A DNA stretch of 64,000 bases. Source: CAZIPE01 sp964541305. Lineage in GTDB: Bacteria > Patescibacteriota > Saccharimonadia > Saccharimonadales > UBA7683. Below are positions 20,372-28,489 of the stretch, one piece after another. Position 1 is the stretch's first letter. Each line of letters starts with the position of its first letter. The translations under genes and the position numbers were made by a program. The notes below the pieces were generated by a model. That model saw only the letters and a list, made by a program, of their open reading frames with translations. It ran no database searches and was not told the DNA's origin. The DNA is taken from assembly GCA_964541305.1 (NCBI GenBank), contig CAZIPE010000001.1:88163-152162 (forward strand). The letters are read 5' to 3'.

Positions 20372-20677
20372 ATGGACGAGAGATTAGAAAACTTAGAAGC
20401 ATGGATTCAACAGGTATTGAAAGAGATTCAAGATGTAAAAATACAGCTTAATGACACGCGCGGCGAAATACGAGCCAATTTCGATGACTTAAGAGGCCAC
20501 ATCTCACGAAACGATCAAACTGATAACGATAATACCCGTATGGTGGAAAACGTTCGAAACCTCATTGAATCAAACAAAGGTGAGATTAATAATATCAAGT
20601 CAACGGTCAGCACACTCGACGGGCGTCTCAATGATATTAGAAACGGCATAAATGATATTCGAAGCAAAGTTCGCTAA
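20372..20677 (+). CDS. Small coiled-coil protein of unknown function
   Basis: The 101-residue protein is almost entirely heptad-like: MDERLENLEAWIQQVLKEIQ and later repeats of N, D, I, R and L, with NDIRNGINDIR near the end. It has no cysteine, signal or membrane helix. AAGGAG lies 6 bases before the ATG and an extended -10 lies further upstream. It stands alone between divergent and convergent neighbours. The style matches the 132-residue coiled-coil gene at 202-600. Function unknown. Confidence 0.75.
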   Translation: MDERLENLEAWIQQVLKEIQDVKIQLNDTRGEIRANFDDLRGHISRNDQTDNDNTRMVENVRNLIESNKGEINNIKSTVSTLDGRLNDIRNGINDIRSKVR

Positions 20678-20736
20678 GCCGATATCTCATCAATTGCGCT
20701 ATAATCACCGTATCTACCTATGTAATCAGCCACGTT

Positions 20737-20753
20737 ATCAAACTGTGTTTGAT
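20737..20753. repeat. Hairpin at the end of pyrE
   Basis: ATCAAAC-TGT-GTTTGAT is a perfect 7-bp inverted repeat touching the pyrE stop codon and lying 60 bases past the coiled-coil gene. There is no T run on either strand, so it may be a weak bidirectional terminator. Confidence 0.4.
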
Positions 20754-21380
20754 TTATGGCGTTATTTGCTCGAAGAATTTTTTAACTGTAGCAACGAGTC
20801 CGAGTGCTGGAGTAATTTCTATACCAGTTGCGTCTGCAACATCTTTAGAACCGCCCTCTTCCCTATCTAGCACTACAAAATAATCACCGACAGTTAAGCC
20901 GGCTCTCCCTAGGGTGGCTATCGTCTCAATTTTAGTACCACCGTCTGTTATCACATCGTCAAAGGCAGCGACTCTGTCACCTTCTTGCCGCTTACCTAAA
21001 ATTGGTGACTTGTTTCCGGTGGTTTTTGAAAGATTAACACGAGGCTACAATAAACTCATGTTAGCTTCATCTGCAATCCTCTCTGCATACGAAGTCATTG
21101 CTTCAGGGCTACCAACAACATGCTCATAAAATTCATCTAGCTCTCCATAGGAGTTTACGTCGTTTTTCCAGAGCATAAGACGAGCCATTGAATTTCCGAT
21201 TAGTGCGCGAGTTTCGGGGTTTGAGAGACCAGGCCTTACATCAAAGTAATGCGGAGATTCTCGTTTACTTTTTAATGTTATATAGTCCTCTGGTGCTTCG
21301 GCTATTCCAAACAAACCTTCTGAATACATGTGCATTGCAAGCTTCTCTTGATGCAACTCTGGGAGCAAGTGACGCCCCAT
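20754..21380 (-). pseudogene. pyrE: Orotate phosphoribosyltransferase interrupted by an in-frame TAG
   Basis: One reading frame of 209 codons encodes an OPRT from MGRHLLPELHQEKLAM to KKFFEQITP, broken only by TAG at codon 112 (21045-21047). Before the stop lies SPHYFDVRPGLSNPE, the substrate-binding start; after it come PRVNLSKTTGNKSP (flexible catalytic loop) and GDRVAAFDDVITDGGTK (PRPP-binding motif). Both halves are needed for activity. Since TAG also ends normal genes here, general recoding is unlikely. The ATG overlaps the pyrF stop (TAATG). A CAG-to-TAG change would explain it; a sequencing error or readthrough is possible. Confidence 0.88.
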
Positions 21381-22093
21381 TAGAGTGCGGCCTCGAGCTC
21401 AGATACTAAATCTTCATAAGCTTGCGCTGGGTCTTCGGCCTTTGCTATTTGCCTCCCGATCACCAACAAGTCAGCTCCATCTCTAATCGCTGCTGTAGGT
21501 GTCCGGACATTAGATTGATCATGACTATCCGCCCCCGCTGATCGAGTACCGGGTATCATTGCAAATAAATTACTAGTTACCTCATCCGACTTAATTCCAC
21601 CCACCTCTTTCGGTGAAGCCACTACCCCCTTTAAACCCGCTACAGCAGCGTCACGTGCTAGTCTTGTCACTAGCTCGGGGCGCGTAAGTCCATAGCGCGC
21701 CTCAGTCTCTTCTGCTGGGATGGACGTCAACTCTGTAACGCCGAGCATAAGAATATCGCCAGCTTCTTCTTGAGATACACGCATCGCATCGATTCCAGCT
21801 TTAGTGTGTATGGTTATGCCAAAAGGAGCGTGAGATTTGGCCGCTATATTCTTAACTGCACCTGCCACAGTAGTTGGAATGTCATCCAACTTGGCATCGG
21901 CTACCCAGTCTAGGCCGTGACGTCCCGCTAAGTCTGCGCAGTAGTCCCAGCTGGTAGCTGTTTGAAGCTCTAAACCTAACTTTACAAAACGAGCACCCGC
22001 CTCTTCGGCAATTTGTGCAAGTCTTTCAGCATCTTCTGCTCTAGATGCATCAATTGCTAATATGATACGCTCTCTTGCCGGTAATTCAGACAT
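21380..22093 (-). CDS. pyrF: Orotidine 5'-phosphate decarboxylase
   Basis: The 237-residue enzyme makes UMP from OMP. The catalytic motif reads DAKLDDIPTT near residue 85, the beta-barrel starts RIILAID, and the phosphate-binding end contains MIPGTRS. It belongs to the longer (PyrF type 2) branch. The start is ATG of MSELPARERI with GGAGG upstream; a TTG four codons earlier lies in the ribosome binding site. It heads a two-gene unit with pyrE. No earlier de novo pyrimidine genes are visible in the window, so orotate would have to come from elsewhere. Confidence 0.93.
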   Translation of the reverse strand: MSELPARERIILAIDASRAEDAERLAQIAEEAGARFVKLGLELQTATSWDYCADLAGRHGLDWVADAKLDDIPTTVAGAVKNIAAKSHAPFGITIHTKAGIDAMRVSQEEAGDILMLGVTELTSIPAEETEARYGLTRPELVTRLARDAAVAGLKGVVASPKEVGGIKSDEVTSNLFAMIPGTRSAGADSHDQSNVRTPTAAIRDGADLLVIGRQIAKAEDPAQAYEDLVSELEAAL

Positions 22094-22132
22094 TCTACCC
22101 TCCAACCCACCACATTAATAATGATGTTATTC

Positions 22133-22162
22133 AATATAGCCCGCGGTTATATCACTTTGCAA
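22133..22162 (-). promoter_or_regulatory. pyrF-pyrE promoter
   Basis: TTGCAA (22157-22162), an 18-base spacer and TATATT (22133-22138) on the minus strand. The leader is about 33 bases and ends in GGAGG. It directly follows the tRNA-Leu terminator. Confidence 0.65.
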
Positions 22163-22163
22163 G

Positions 22164-22197
22164 AAAAAATAGACATATGTTGTTAAATATGTCTATT
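22164..22197 (-). terminator. Terminator of tRNA-Leu
   Basis: AATAGACATAT (22168-22178) and ATATGTCTATT (22187-22197) form a perfect 11-bp stem with an 8-base loop, followed on the minus strand by a run of T. It lies 36 bases past the tRNA 3' end. Confidence 0.85.
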
Positions 22198-22233
22198 CGT
22201 CATCTTAATTATATTTGTTATGTAAGTTAATTT

Positions 22234-22318
22234 TGGTACCGTGGAGAGGACTTGAACCTCCACGCCTTGCGGCACTAGCTCCTAAGGCTAGCGTGTCTAC
22301 CAATTCCACCACCACGGC
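22234..22318 (-). tRNA. tRNA-Leu (anticodon UAG)
   Basis: An 85-base class II tRNA with acceptor stem GCCGTGG/CCACGGT, encoded CCA end, TTCAAGTCC in the T loop and a long variable arm. The anticodon stem CTAGC/GCTAG encloses loop CTTAGGA, giving anticodon TAG, which reads leucine CUA/CUN codons. It is not an amber suppressor, which would need anticodon CUA. Confidence 0.95.
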
Positions 22319-22337
22319 GTACCTCATATATGATATC

Positions 22338-22364
22338 AAAAAAATAGCCATCACGCGACAGCTA
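22338..22364 (-). terminator. Terminator of rsmD
   Basis: On the minus strand TAGCTGTC-GCGT-GATGGCTA pairs over 8 bp (two G-U) and is followed by seven T. The first three bases of the stem are the rsmD stop codon itself. Confidence 0.8.
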
Positions 22365-22892
22365 CTTTAAACGGTAGGAGATCAGTGATGCGTCGCCATA
22401 ATTTCGATTGTCCACCACAACAACTCCATTAGCGGTCATCACTGGCTCTCTACCTGGTTGTGATAATACCATAAGCCCATTCGGTTTTAAATGCCTAAAA
22501 AGTGCGAAAACTGTGGATAACTGCAAATCGTTGTAGGGCGGGTCGCAAAATATGATATCAAATTGCGCATCACGATTAGTGCTACTCCAGGCTTTTGCAC
22601 TCGCTCGTACTACTGTAACCAGCTTAGTTACCTTAAGTTTTTCAACATTTGCTTTTATGACCTCATAGGCTTGAGAGTCTTTATCAGTTGCCAGCGCAGA
22701 AGTTGCCCCACGGCTAACCGCCTCAAGGGCGAGTGAGCCACTACCAGCAAACGCATCCCACACCTCCAGGCCTTCGAGTGAACCAAGGCTGTTAAATAGT
22801 GATTGTCGAATTCTCTCACTCATCGGGTGAGTTTTAAATCCTCGTGGGGTCTTTATAATTCTGCCACCGAGAGTTCCTGCAATTATTCTCAT
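22362..22892 (-). CDS. rsmD: 16S rRNA (guanine966-N2)-methyltransferase
   Basis: The 176-residue SAM enzyme starts MRIIAGTLGGRIIKTPRG, the RsmD hallmark, with the SAM-binding WDAFAGSGSLALEA at about residues 42-55 and catalytic DPPY near 118. It modifies the 30S P-site region. Length is typical. TATACT ends 8 bases before the ATG, so it is effectively leaderless. It stands alone with its own terminator. Confidence 0.95.
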   Translation of the reverse strand: MRIIAGTLGGRIIKTPRGFKTHPMSERIRQSLFNSLGSLEGLEVWDAFAGSGSLALEAVSRGATSALATDKDSQAYEVIKANVEKLKVTKLVTVVRASAKAWSSTNRDAQFDIIFCDPPYNDLQLSTVFALFRHLKPNGLMVLSQPGREPVMTANGVVVVDNRNYGDASLISYRLK

Positions 22893-22900
22893 ATTGCTCT

Positions 22901-22906
22901 AGTATA
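22901..22906 (-). promoter_or_regulatory. -10 of rsmD (leaderless)
   Basis: TATACT on the minus strand, 8 bases before the ATG at 22892. No clear -35. Confidence 0.5.
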
Positions 22907-22926
22907 GGCGATTTCGAGGGTTCAGC

Positions 22927-23733
22927 CTACTCTACCGACTCTTCAACCGCCATCAGCCATAGAACCGCAATAGTTTTAGTGATAGTTGGCGCCAAATGAA
23001 GTCGCACATCTTTGGCGAGTGACGGAGTCCAGCCTTTTTTAAGAAATCGCTCATACATGTTAAGGGCATAGATGTGCATAGTTACTTCTTTAAGATATCC
23101 ATCAATACCCAGATTGCGTGCGTGAATGATATCTGGTTTTGTAGGTTTTGCTTTCTTAAGACTGAGCGGACGAGATATGGTTGAAACACCACCCTCAAAC
23201 ATAAAGTGGCTTGCATATAGACCTTTAGCACCCCAGAACTGCCAGTTCTTAGATATCGTCTGTCGATGCGAATCACCCTTGATGATGAGTTTTTTACGAA
23301 TTGTATCGCGCGTTTCTTTTGCTTCGCCACCACGAATCTCCATCAGCTTCTTCTCATATGGATAATGATGGGCTGGTGTCATCCCGTCGACTATAGCGTG
23401 AGCGAGCCAGGCCGCTTCAAAAGCTGACCTCACCTTATCTTTTACTTGTAAAGAATGAACGAGCTCCTGGTAATGCATATTGATAGTGCGCAGTAGTGTA
23501 GTATCATTTTCATTTGTTGGGTCCCAGTAATGCCACGGCTCATCCCGACCCGGACTCTTTACTTTTATCCCATCCGGACCGTTCTTGCCTTCAAAGTGTA
23601 ATATCTCTTTTCCTGTAGGAAAGAAAGACCCTTTATGTAAGTCGTGGACAAACTTAGCAGCCACTCTATCGAACTTTTGATGAGCGCCGAGAAGATTTCC
23701 TGATTTATTATGAAGTGATGAGCCTGACCACAT
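22927..23733 (-). CDS. Phospholipase C / P1 nuclease-like zinc protein
   Basis: The 268-residue protein carries a ligand pattern like that of the tri-zinc phospholipase C/S1-P1 nuclease fold: W2, H18 and D22 in AHQKFD, H68 in WHYWD, H112-x3-D116 and H122/H123 in LAHAIVDGMTPAHHY, and H176-x3-E180 in SHFMFEGG. In phospholipase C the N-terminal Trp of the mature enzyme binds zinc, and here Trp is residue 2. No signal peptide is visible, which is odd for this mostly secreted family, so the role may be intracellular. A TACACT -10 seven bases before the ATG supports this start. The family call is from motif spacing only. Confidence 0.6.
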   Translation of the reverse strand: MWSGSSLHNKSGNLLGAHQKFDRVAAKFVHDLHKGSFFPTGKEILHFEGKNGPDGIKVKSPGRDEPWHYWDPTNENDTTLLRTINMHYQELVHSLQVKDKVRSAFEAAWLAHAIVDGMTPAHHYPYEKKLMEIRGGEAKETRDTIRKKLIIKGDSHRQTISKNWQFWGAKGLYASHFMFEGGVSTISRPLSLKKAKPTKPDIIHARNLGIDGYLKEVTMHIYALNMYERFLKKGWTPSLAKDVRLHLAPTITKTIAVLWLMAVEESVE

Positions 23734-23740
23734 AGCGTTT

Positions 23741-23769
23741 AGTGTACCGTTTGCTGTTCTCTATCGCAA
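23741..23769 (-). promoter_or_regulatory. Leaderless promoter of the phospholipase C-like gene
   Basis: TTGCGA (23764-23769), a 17-base spacer and TACACT (23741-23746) on the minus strand. The -10 ends 7 bases before the ATG. Confidence 0.6.
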
Positions 23770-23782
23770 ATGAACGCACATG

Positions 23783-24727
23783 TTATTTACGTTGAAATTT
23801 TCTGATAATGAGCGTCGTAGCGGTGCCGAAAGATAATAGCGTCGCAATCAGTATGAATGTATAACGGGTATCTAGAGGCTTTTTCTGACCAGCATCAGGA
23901 ACACCCGGCACCTCCTCCTCTACAACTGCAAGCGGGTCAGCCCACGGAAGGAGCTCCCAGTTAGTCATTGTGATATCCCAGTCATATAAGCCTGAGTTTG
24001 CGAAATTATCGAGATTACCACCAACTGTTCTGAATAGTCCTGGTGCACTTGTAACACCCTCATAGTCTGTTACTGCAATGTTATCAACAAGATAGTAATC
24101 TTCTTGCCACGTTAAATCGCTATCGGCCACACAGTAGGGAAAGTCATCGCCCGTATCCCAGTGAACAGCTTGTTCGGTTCGATAATGAATAGCTTGAACA
24201 CCCGGTGATACCGTGACGTATCCCAAAATTGTGGCAGTCCATGTATTTACACCAGTACATCCAGTGCTTCCATCAAGTTTAGTTGTTGTCTGAGTTGTAC
24301 TGCCACTTGTAGTCCACGATGCAGTATCATTCCAATACCGTGGCAATAGCTGTATCGGCGTACTAAAGGTGACGTCTTTATCATTTGTATCACAACCATC
24401 ATACGTCTCTTTATAATTAAGTTCGTCACCCTCCCAGCTGAGTAAATCCCAGTGACAGTCTTTTTGAGCATCTTCAGGGGCATTGTTATACTGTTTAAAG
24501 GCGTCTGGATCTCCATCAACTGAACCGAACCAAAGCACCGCTCTCTCCGGGCTGCCTTCAATTCGATTATTGAACCCTTCTAAGTAGTAGTTGTTCATAA
24601 GATCAGGATTTGGATAATAGCTTTTTAGGTCGATTGTTGCTGCACTAACTGATTGAGAAGCAAGCAATGTCAAAAAGACGAACACAAACAACCCAATGAT
24701 GTTTTTCAGTATATTTTTATGTTTCAT
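23783..24727 (-). CDS. Secreted, C-terminally anchored surface protein
   Basis: Starting at MKHKNILKNIIGLFVFVFLT (AAGGG eight bases upstream; a further in-frame ATG 20 codons earlier lacks one), the 314-residue protein has a clear signal peptide ending near SVSAA. The body is rich in W, D, Y and T. The C-terminus has a VPDAG motif, a short linker, a hydrophobic segment (FILIATLLSFGTATTLII) and a basic tail RKFQRK, the layout of a sortase sorting signal with a variant motif. No enzymatic motif is recognised. No sortase gene is in the window. Confidence 0.7.
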   Translation of the reverse strand: MKHKNILKNIIGLFVFVFLTLLASQSVSAATIDLKSYYPNPDLMNNYYLEGFNNRIEGSPERAVLWFGSVDGDPDAFKQYNNAPEDAQKDCHWDLLSWEGDELNYKETYDGCDTNDKDVTFSTPIQLLPRYWNDTASWTTSGSTTQTTTKLDGSTGCTGVNTWTATILGYVTVSPGVQAIHYRTEQAVHWDTGDDFPYCVADSDLTWQEDYYLVDNIAVTDYEGVTSAPGLFRTVGGNLDNFANSGLYDWDITMTNWELLPWADPLAVVEEEVPGVPDAGQKKPLDTRYTFILIATLLSFGTATTLIIRKFQRK

Positions 24728-24807
24728 TTTATAAACCCTTTTACTGTTTATGGTTACTAAATGTAATGATATACCTAAAATTAGCATAAAGCAATACTTC
24801 TATGTCA

Positions 24808-26838
24808 TCAGTTTAGATAGGTTAGAGATCGATTTTGCTGAACCTTTTGATTCAGTTTTGAATAGTCAGTCAGTTCCTCATCTGAATTAAGGAATTCTAT
24901 AGCACTTTGCTTAGCGGTGGCGATTAATTTTGTATCAGTAATGTTCGCAATCTTAAGATCTAATTTTCCGTGCTGTCGCAAACCATACAGTGCACCTGGA
25001 CCACGGAGCTCGAGATCAAGTTCTGCAAGTTTAAACCCATCATTAGTCGTTTCCATAGCTCGAAGTCGTTTTGATGGCTTCTGTGAGCTTGTTGGCATAA
25101 GGTAGCAATAGCCCTGATAATGGGAACGACCAACTCTGCCACGAAGTTGGTGTAACTGAGCTAGGCCAAATTGATCAGCTGCCTCAATAAGCATCACGCT
25201 GGCATTTGGCACATCAATTCCGACCTCAATCACTGTTGTACTTACAAGAATATCGAGGTTTCCTTTTAGAAATTCGTTCATGACAGCAGACTTCTCCTCA
25301 TCTTTAACCTTGCCATGCAGCAATCCGATTCGTCGATGTTTAAATGGACCTTTTGAAAGTAACTTCAACTCCTCATTGACGCTTTTTACTCCTGTAGTAT
25401 CTGACTCGTCGATAAGTGGGCACACTACAAAGACCTGCCTCCCGCTCGTAATTTCACGATCAATTTCATCGTACAACTGAGCTCTGGAATTCGGTGACCA
25501 GATCTCAGTCTTAATGGGCAGCCTGTTACTTGGTTTTTGGTTGATAATTGATATGTCTAGTTCACCATACACGGTCAGCGCTAGGCTGCGTGGAATTGGC
25601 GTCGCAGTCATGCTCAGTATATGAGGAATAACAACACCTTTATCTACTAGCTTCTGACGCTGGTTGACACCGAAGCGATGCTGTTCATCGATTACCACAT
25701 AACCTAGGTTGTGAAAGCTCACATCTTCTTGCAGTAAGGCATGTGTACCGACCACAATATCTACCTGACCCTGTGCTAACTGATCTTTAAGTAATTGTTT
25801 ATTTGTTTTTTTGACAGCTGAAGTGAGCAGAGCTACTTTGATACCTACAGGTTCAAGTAAATCTGCCAGGGTTTTGGCATGTTGACGCGCCAGCAACTCT
25901 GTTGGTGCTAAAAATGCTGACTGCACGTTGTTATGAGTCGCCATGACGGCTCCAAAAGCAGCTACAACTGTTTTTCCGGCCCCAACGTCACCCTCCAGAA
26001 GTCTATTCATAGGCGTAGATTTATTAATATCTTGCAAGATTTCCCAGGCCGTTTTCTTTTGCGCCGGCGTGAGGTCAAACGAGAGAAGCTTGGTGTATTT
26101 TTTGGCAACAGCTTCATCAAATTTAATTTGCACCGCCGTTTCGGATTCCACCTCTCGCTTATTAAGTTGTCCTGCGAGCACGTAACTAAAGATCTCTTCG
26201 AAACCTATGGTGTGCCTAGCCATGTCGAGCCTATCACCATCTTCGGGCCAATGAAGTTGTCGCGCAGCATCCTGAAACTTCATGAGTTTGTTACTTTTTA
26301 TAACTGACTGGGGTAAGTGATCTTGAAGATCGGCAAAGAGGCCGGTACATTCATGAATGAACGAACGAATTTCACGAGATGTCAGGCCCTTGGTCTCAGA
26401 GTAAATAGGTACGATACGAGCGGTATTTTTTGTAAATTCTGCTACCTGCTCCACCGAAGGATTCAAAAGAGTATAGCGATTGTAGCTAAAATCATATAAC
26501 CCCGAGAAGTAATAATCGGCTCCTTGCTTAAAATACTTTTCACGGTAAGGTTGATTAAACCACACTGCCTTAATCGCTCCTGTATCATCGCGTAGATTAG
26601 CTTCGGTTATGTGCATACCTCTACGAACCCGACGAGTTTTTACTGATTCTACTCGTGCTTTTATAGTCACCGCACCGGGCTTTATCTGTGAAATAGTTAT
26701 TACTTCACTGTAATCATCATATCTGCGAGGCCAATACGTCAGCAGATTTTCTATAGAGCTCACCCCAAGCTTTTCGAGTTTCTTGGCTGTTTCCTTGCCA
26801 ACCCCCTTAATATATTCGACAGAATCACTTAACTTCAT
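24808..26838 (-). CDS. recG: ATP-dependent DNA helicase RecG
   Basis: The 676-residue helicase reverses stalled forks. It has an OB-fold wedge domain (about residues 55-140), Walker A GDVGAGKT, DEQHRFG as the motif II DEQH box, TATPIPRSLALT, and the C-terminal RecG QLRGRVGRSHYQGYCYL segment. The N-terminus YIKGVGKETAKKLEKLG is a helix-hairpin-helix. Length is typical. It diverges from the pterin dehydratase gene, whose -10 overlaps the recG start codon. Confidence 0.97.
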   Translation of the reverse strand: MKLSDSVEYIKGVGKETAKKLEKLGVSSIENLLTYWPRRYDDYSEVITISQIKPGAVTIKARVESVKTRRVRRGMHITEANLRDDTGAIKAVWFNQPYREKYFKQGADYYFSGLYDFSYNRYTLLNPSVEQVAEFTKNTARIVPIYSETKGLTSREIRSFIHECTGLFADLQDHLPQSVIKSNKLMKFQDAARQLHWPEDGDRLDMARHTIGFEEIFSYVLAGQLNKREVESETAVQIKFDEAVAKKYTKLLSFDLTPAQKKTAWEILQDINKSTPMNRLLEGDVGAGKTVVAAFGAVMATHNNVQSAFLAPTELLARQHAKTLADLLEPVGIKVALLTSAVKKTNKQLLKDQLAQGQVDIVVGTHALLQEDVSFHNLGYVVIDEQHRFGVNQRQKLVDKGVVIPHILSMTATPIPRSLALTVYGELDISIINQKPSNRLPIKTEIWSPNSRAQLYDEIDREITSGRQVFVVCPLIDESDTTGVKSVNEELKLLSKGPFKHRRIGLLHGKVKDEEKSAVMNEFLKGNLDILVSTTVIEVGIDVPNASVMLIEAADQFGLAQLHQLRGRVGRSHYQGYCYLMPTSSQKPSKRLRAMETTNDGFKLAELDLELRGPGALYGLRQHGKLDLKIANITDTKLIATAKQSAIEFLNSDEELTDYSKLNQKVQQNRSLTYLN

Positions 26839-26843
26839 ATACT
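26838..26843 (+). promoter_or_regulatory. -10 of the pterin dehydratase gene
   Basis: TATACT overlapping the recG start codon, 11 bases before the ATG at 26855. It gives a leader of at most about five bases. Confidence 0.45.
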
Positions 26844-26854
26844 ATTAGGGTATC

Positions 26855-27148
26855 ATGTCAAACATACCAAAAGGATGGATCAAAAAAGACAATACGCTGA
26901 TACTCTCATTGAAGTTACCGGATTTCATGCGGGCCATAGCGCTCCTTAATTCTGTCGGAGATATTGCTCAGCAACTGAATCATCACCCAGATATGCTCAT
27001 ACATAATTACAGCGAACTTAAAATTGCTACAACAACACACTCTACCAATAGTCTTACTCAAAAAGATTACGAGCTAGCTCAAAAAACAACTGATTTACTT
27101 GAATATCAAGACAAGAAAGAAGATATTCAGAAGAACGGACGCAGTTAG
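26855..27148 (+). CDS. Pterin-4a-carbinolamine dehydratase family protein
   Basis: The 97-residue protein has the family's HHPD motif (LNHHPDMLIHNYSELKI) followed by ATTTHSTNSLTQKDYELAQK, matching the T-H-x-x-x-LT-x-D-x-x-A signature. In other organisms it recycles tetrahydrobiopterin, but small genomes without that pathway also keep it, so its role here is unclear. TATACT at 26838-26843 lies 11 bases before the ATG; there is no ribosome binding site. It converges with tyrS, with a 6-base gap. Confidence 0.85.
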   Translation: MSNIPKGWIKKDNTLILSLKLPDFMRAIALLNSVGDIAQQLNHHPDMLIHNYSELKIATTTHSTNSLTQKDYELAQKTTDLLEYQDKKEDIQKNGRS

Positions 27149-27154
27149 GCATCT

Positions 27155-28387
27155 TTAATTTTTAATGAGAGCAAAACCGTTTTTACCACGTTTGAGTAGT
27201 AAATAACCAATAGGCGCCTTATGTAGCGTACGGTCATCTTGAACGGTTATCTTTTCACCATTTATTGAGACTGCTCCAGATTCTATGAATCTTCTTGCCT
27301 CTGAATTTGACTTAGCCAGATTAGAATCTACAAGTGCAGAGATGACATCTTCAGGTTCAACTACAGGAATTTCAGTCGCGAGCTCCTCAATGTCGTCGCT
27401 TGAAAGTTCAGCAAACAACCCTGCTCCAAACAGAACCTCGCTCACACGCTTTACACTTTCAGCTCGTTTTTCACCGTGAACCAACTTAGTCACTTCGTAG
27501 GCTAGGTATTTTTGCGCAGAACGTGATGCTCTGTTGGATTCGAAATCCTTCATCAACTCATCATATTCTTCAGGTGGGATTGCGGTATATATCTTAATGT
27601 AGTCACCAACGCCTTCATCATCTAAGTTTAGCCAAAACTGATAAAACTTAAAGGCACTAGTTAGTTCTGAATCTAACCATACAGCGCCATCTTCAGATTT
27701 ACCGAATTTGACACCAGTCGTTTTGTTTACAATTAGTGGTACCGAGTAAACATGGGCTTCTTTTCCGTCTAGTTTCCTGATCATTTCCACGCCAGCAAGG
27801 CTATTGCCCCACTGGTCGGCGCCACACACCTGAAGTGTTACGTTTTTACTGCGATATAAATGCAGAAAGTCATATCCCTGAATGAGTGAGTAGCTGAATT
27901 CGGCATAGCTTATACCCGCACCGTCTTTGCCGATACGATTTTTCACAAACTCTCGGTCGAGAAGTTGAGTCATTGAAAGATGTTTGCCGATATCGCGCAG
28001 AAAATCGAGATAGCCAATATCTTTGAACCAATCGTAATTATCTACTATCTCAAACTCTTGACCAGAAAATACTGTTTTGTACTGCTCAGCAATTGACTGC
28101 TTGTTCTCAGAAATTTGCTCGATAGTTAATAGTTCTCTTTCTTGCTTTTTCCCATCTGGATCACCAATTAGACCCGTGGCACCACCTACAAGAAGTATCG
28201 GGGTGTAGCCATGCTTCATTAGCACTTTCACCATCATGGCCGAGGCAAGGTTACCTATGGTCATGCTCGAAGCTGAAGGGTCAACGCCGAAGTAAAACGT
28301 ACGTTTTTCATTGTCTAGTTCGGTAATATCTTTGAATGTCGTCTGGTTTACAAAACCGCGCCAGGTAAGTTCTTCTGAAAGCTTCAT
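27155..28387 (-). CDS. tyrS: Tyrosyl-tRNA synthetase with a changed HIGH motif
   Basis: The 410-residue class I synthetase starts at MKLSEELTWRG, with AAAGGA upstream. LVGGATGLIGDPDGKK, the KFGKS form of the KMSKS loop, and a C-terminal S4-like domain (ARRFIESGAVSINGEKI) are normal. The HIGH region reads DPSASSMTIGN: residues equal to B. stearothermophilus T40, H45 and H48 are S38, T43 and N46. T40 and H45 are the classic residues that stabilise the tyrosyl-adenylate transition state. As no second tyrS is seen, the enzyme is presumably active. Confidence 0.96.
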   Translation of the reverse strand: MKLSEELTWRGFVNQTTFKDITELDNEKRTFYFGVDPSASSMTIGNLASAMMVKVLMKHGYTPILLVGGATGLIGDPDGKKQERELLTIEQISENKQSIAEQYKTVFSGQEFEIVDNYDWFKDIGYLDFLRDIGKHLSMTQLLDREFVKNRIGKDGAGISYAEFSYSLIQGYDFLHLYRSKNVTLQVCGADQWGNSLAGVEMIRKLDGKEAHVYSVPLIVNKTTGVKFGKSEDGAVWLDSELTSAFKFYQFWLNLDDEGVGDYIKIYTAIPPEEYDELMKDFESNRASRSAQKYLAYEVTKLVHGEKRAESVKRVSEVLFGAGLFAELSSDDIEELATEIPVVEPEDVISALVDSNLAKSNSEARRFIESGAVSINGEKITVQDDRTLHKAPIGYLLLKRGKNGFALIKN

Positions 28388-28448
28388 TATGTTCCTTTGT
28401 TTATCAGATTGCTTATTAGTATAACATTGCACGAAAACACGTACAAAA

Positions 28449-28482
28449 TGCTATAATTAATACCATAAGCATGAGGTATAAT
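28449..28482 (+). promoter_or_regulatory. Two -10 elements of the penicillin-binding protein gene
   Basis: TGCTATAAT (28449-28457) is an extended -10. A second TATAAT (28477-28482) ends 7 bases before the ATG at 28490 and would give a leaderless mRNA. No -35 of good quality for either. Confidence 0.6.
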
Positions 28483-28489
28483 TAGAGAT

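Noticed and set aside
20754..20954. A separate short gene starting at GTG 20954
   Set aside because: It is the C-terminal half of the pyrE frame, which is open from the amber codon at 21045 without any frameshift, and it has no ribosome binding site.
22234..22318. tRNA with anticodon TAG as an amber suppressor for the pyrE stop
   Set aside because: Anticodon UAG pairs with codon CUA (Leu). Reading the UAG stop needs anticodon CUA. The tRNA has normal tRNA-Leu features.
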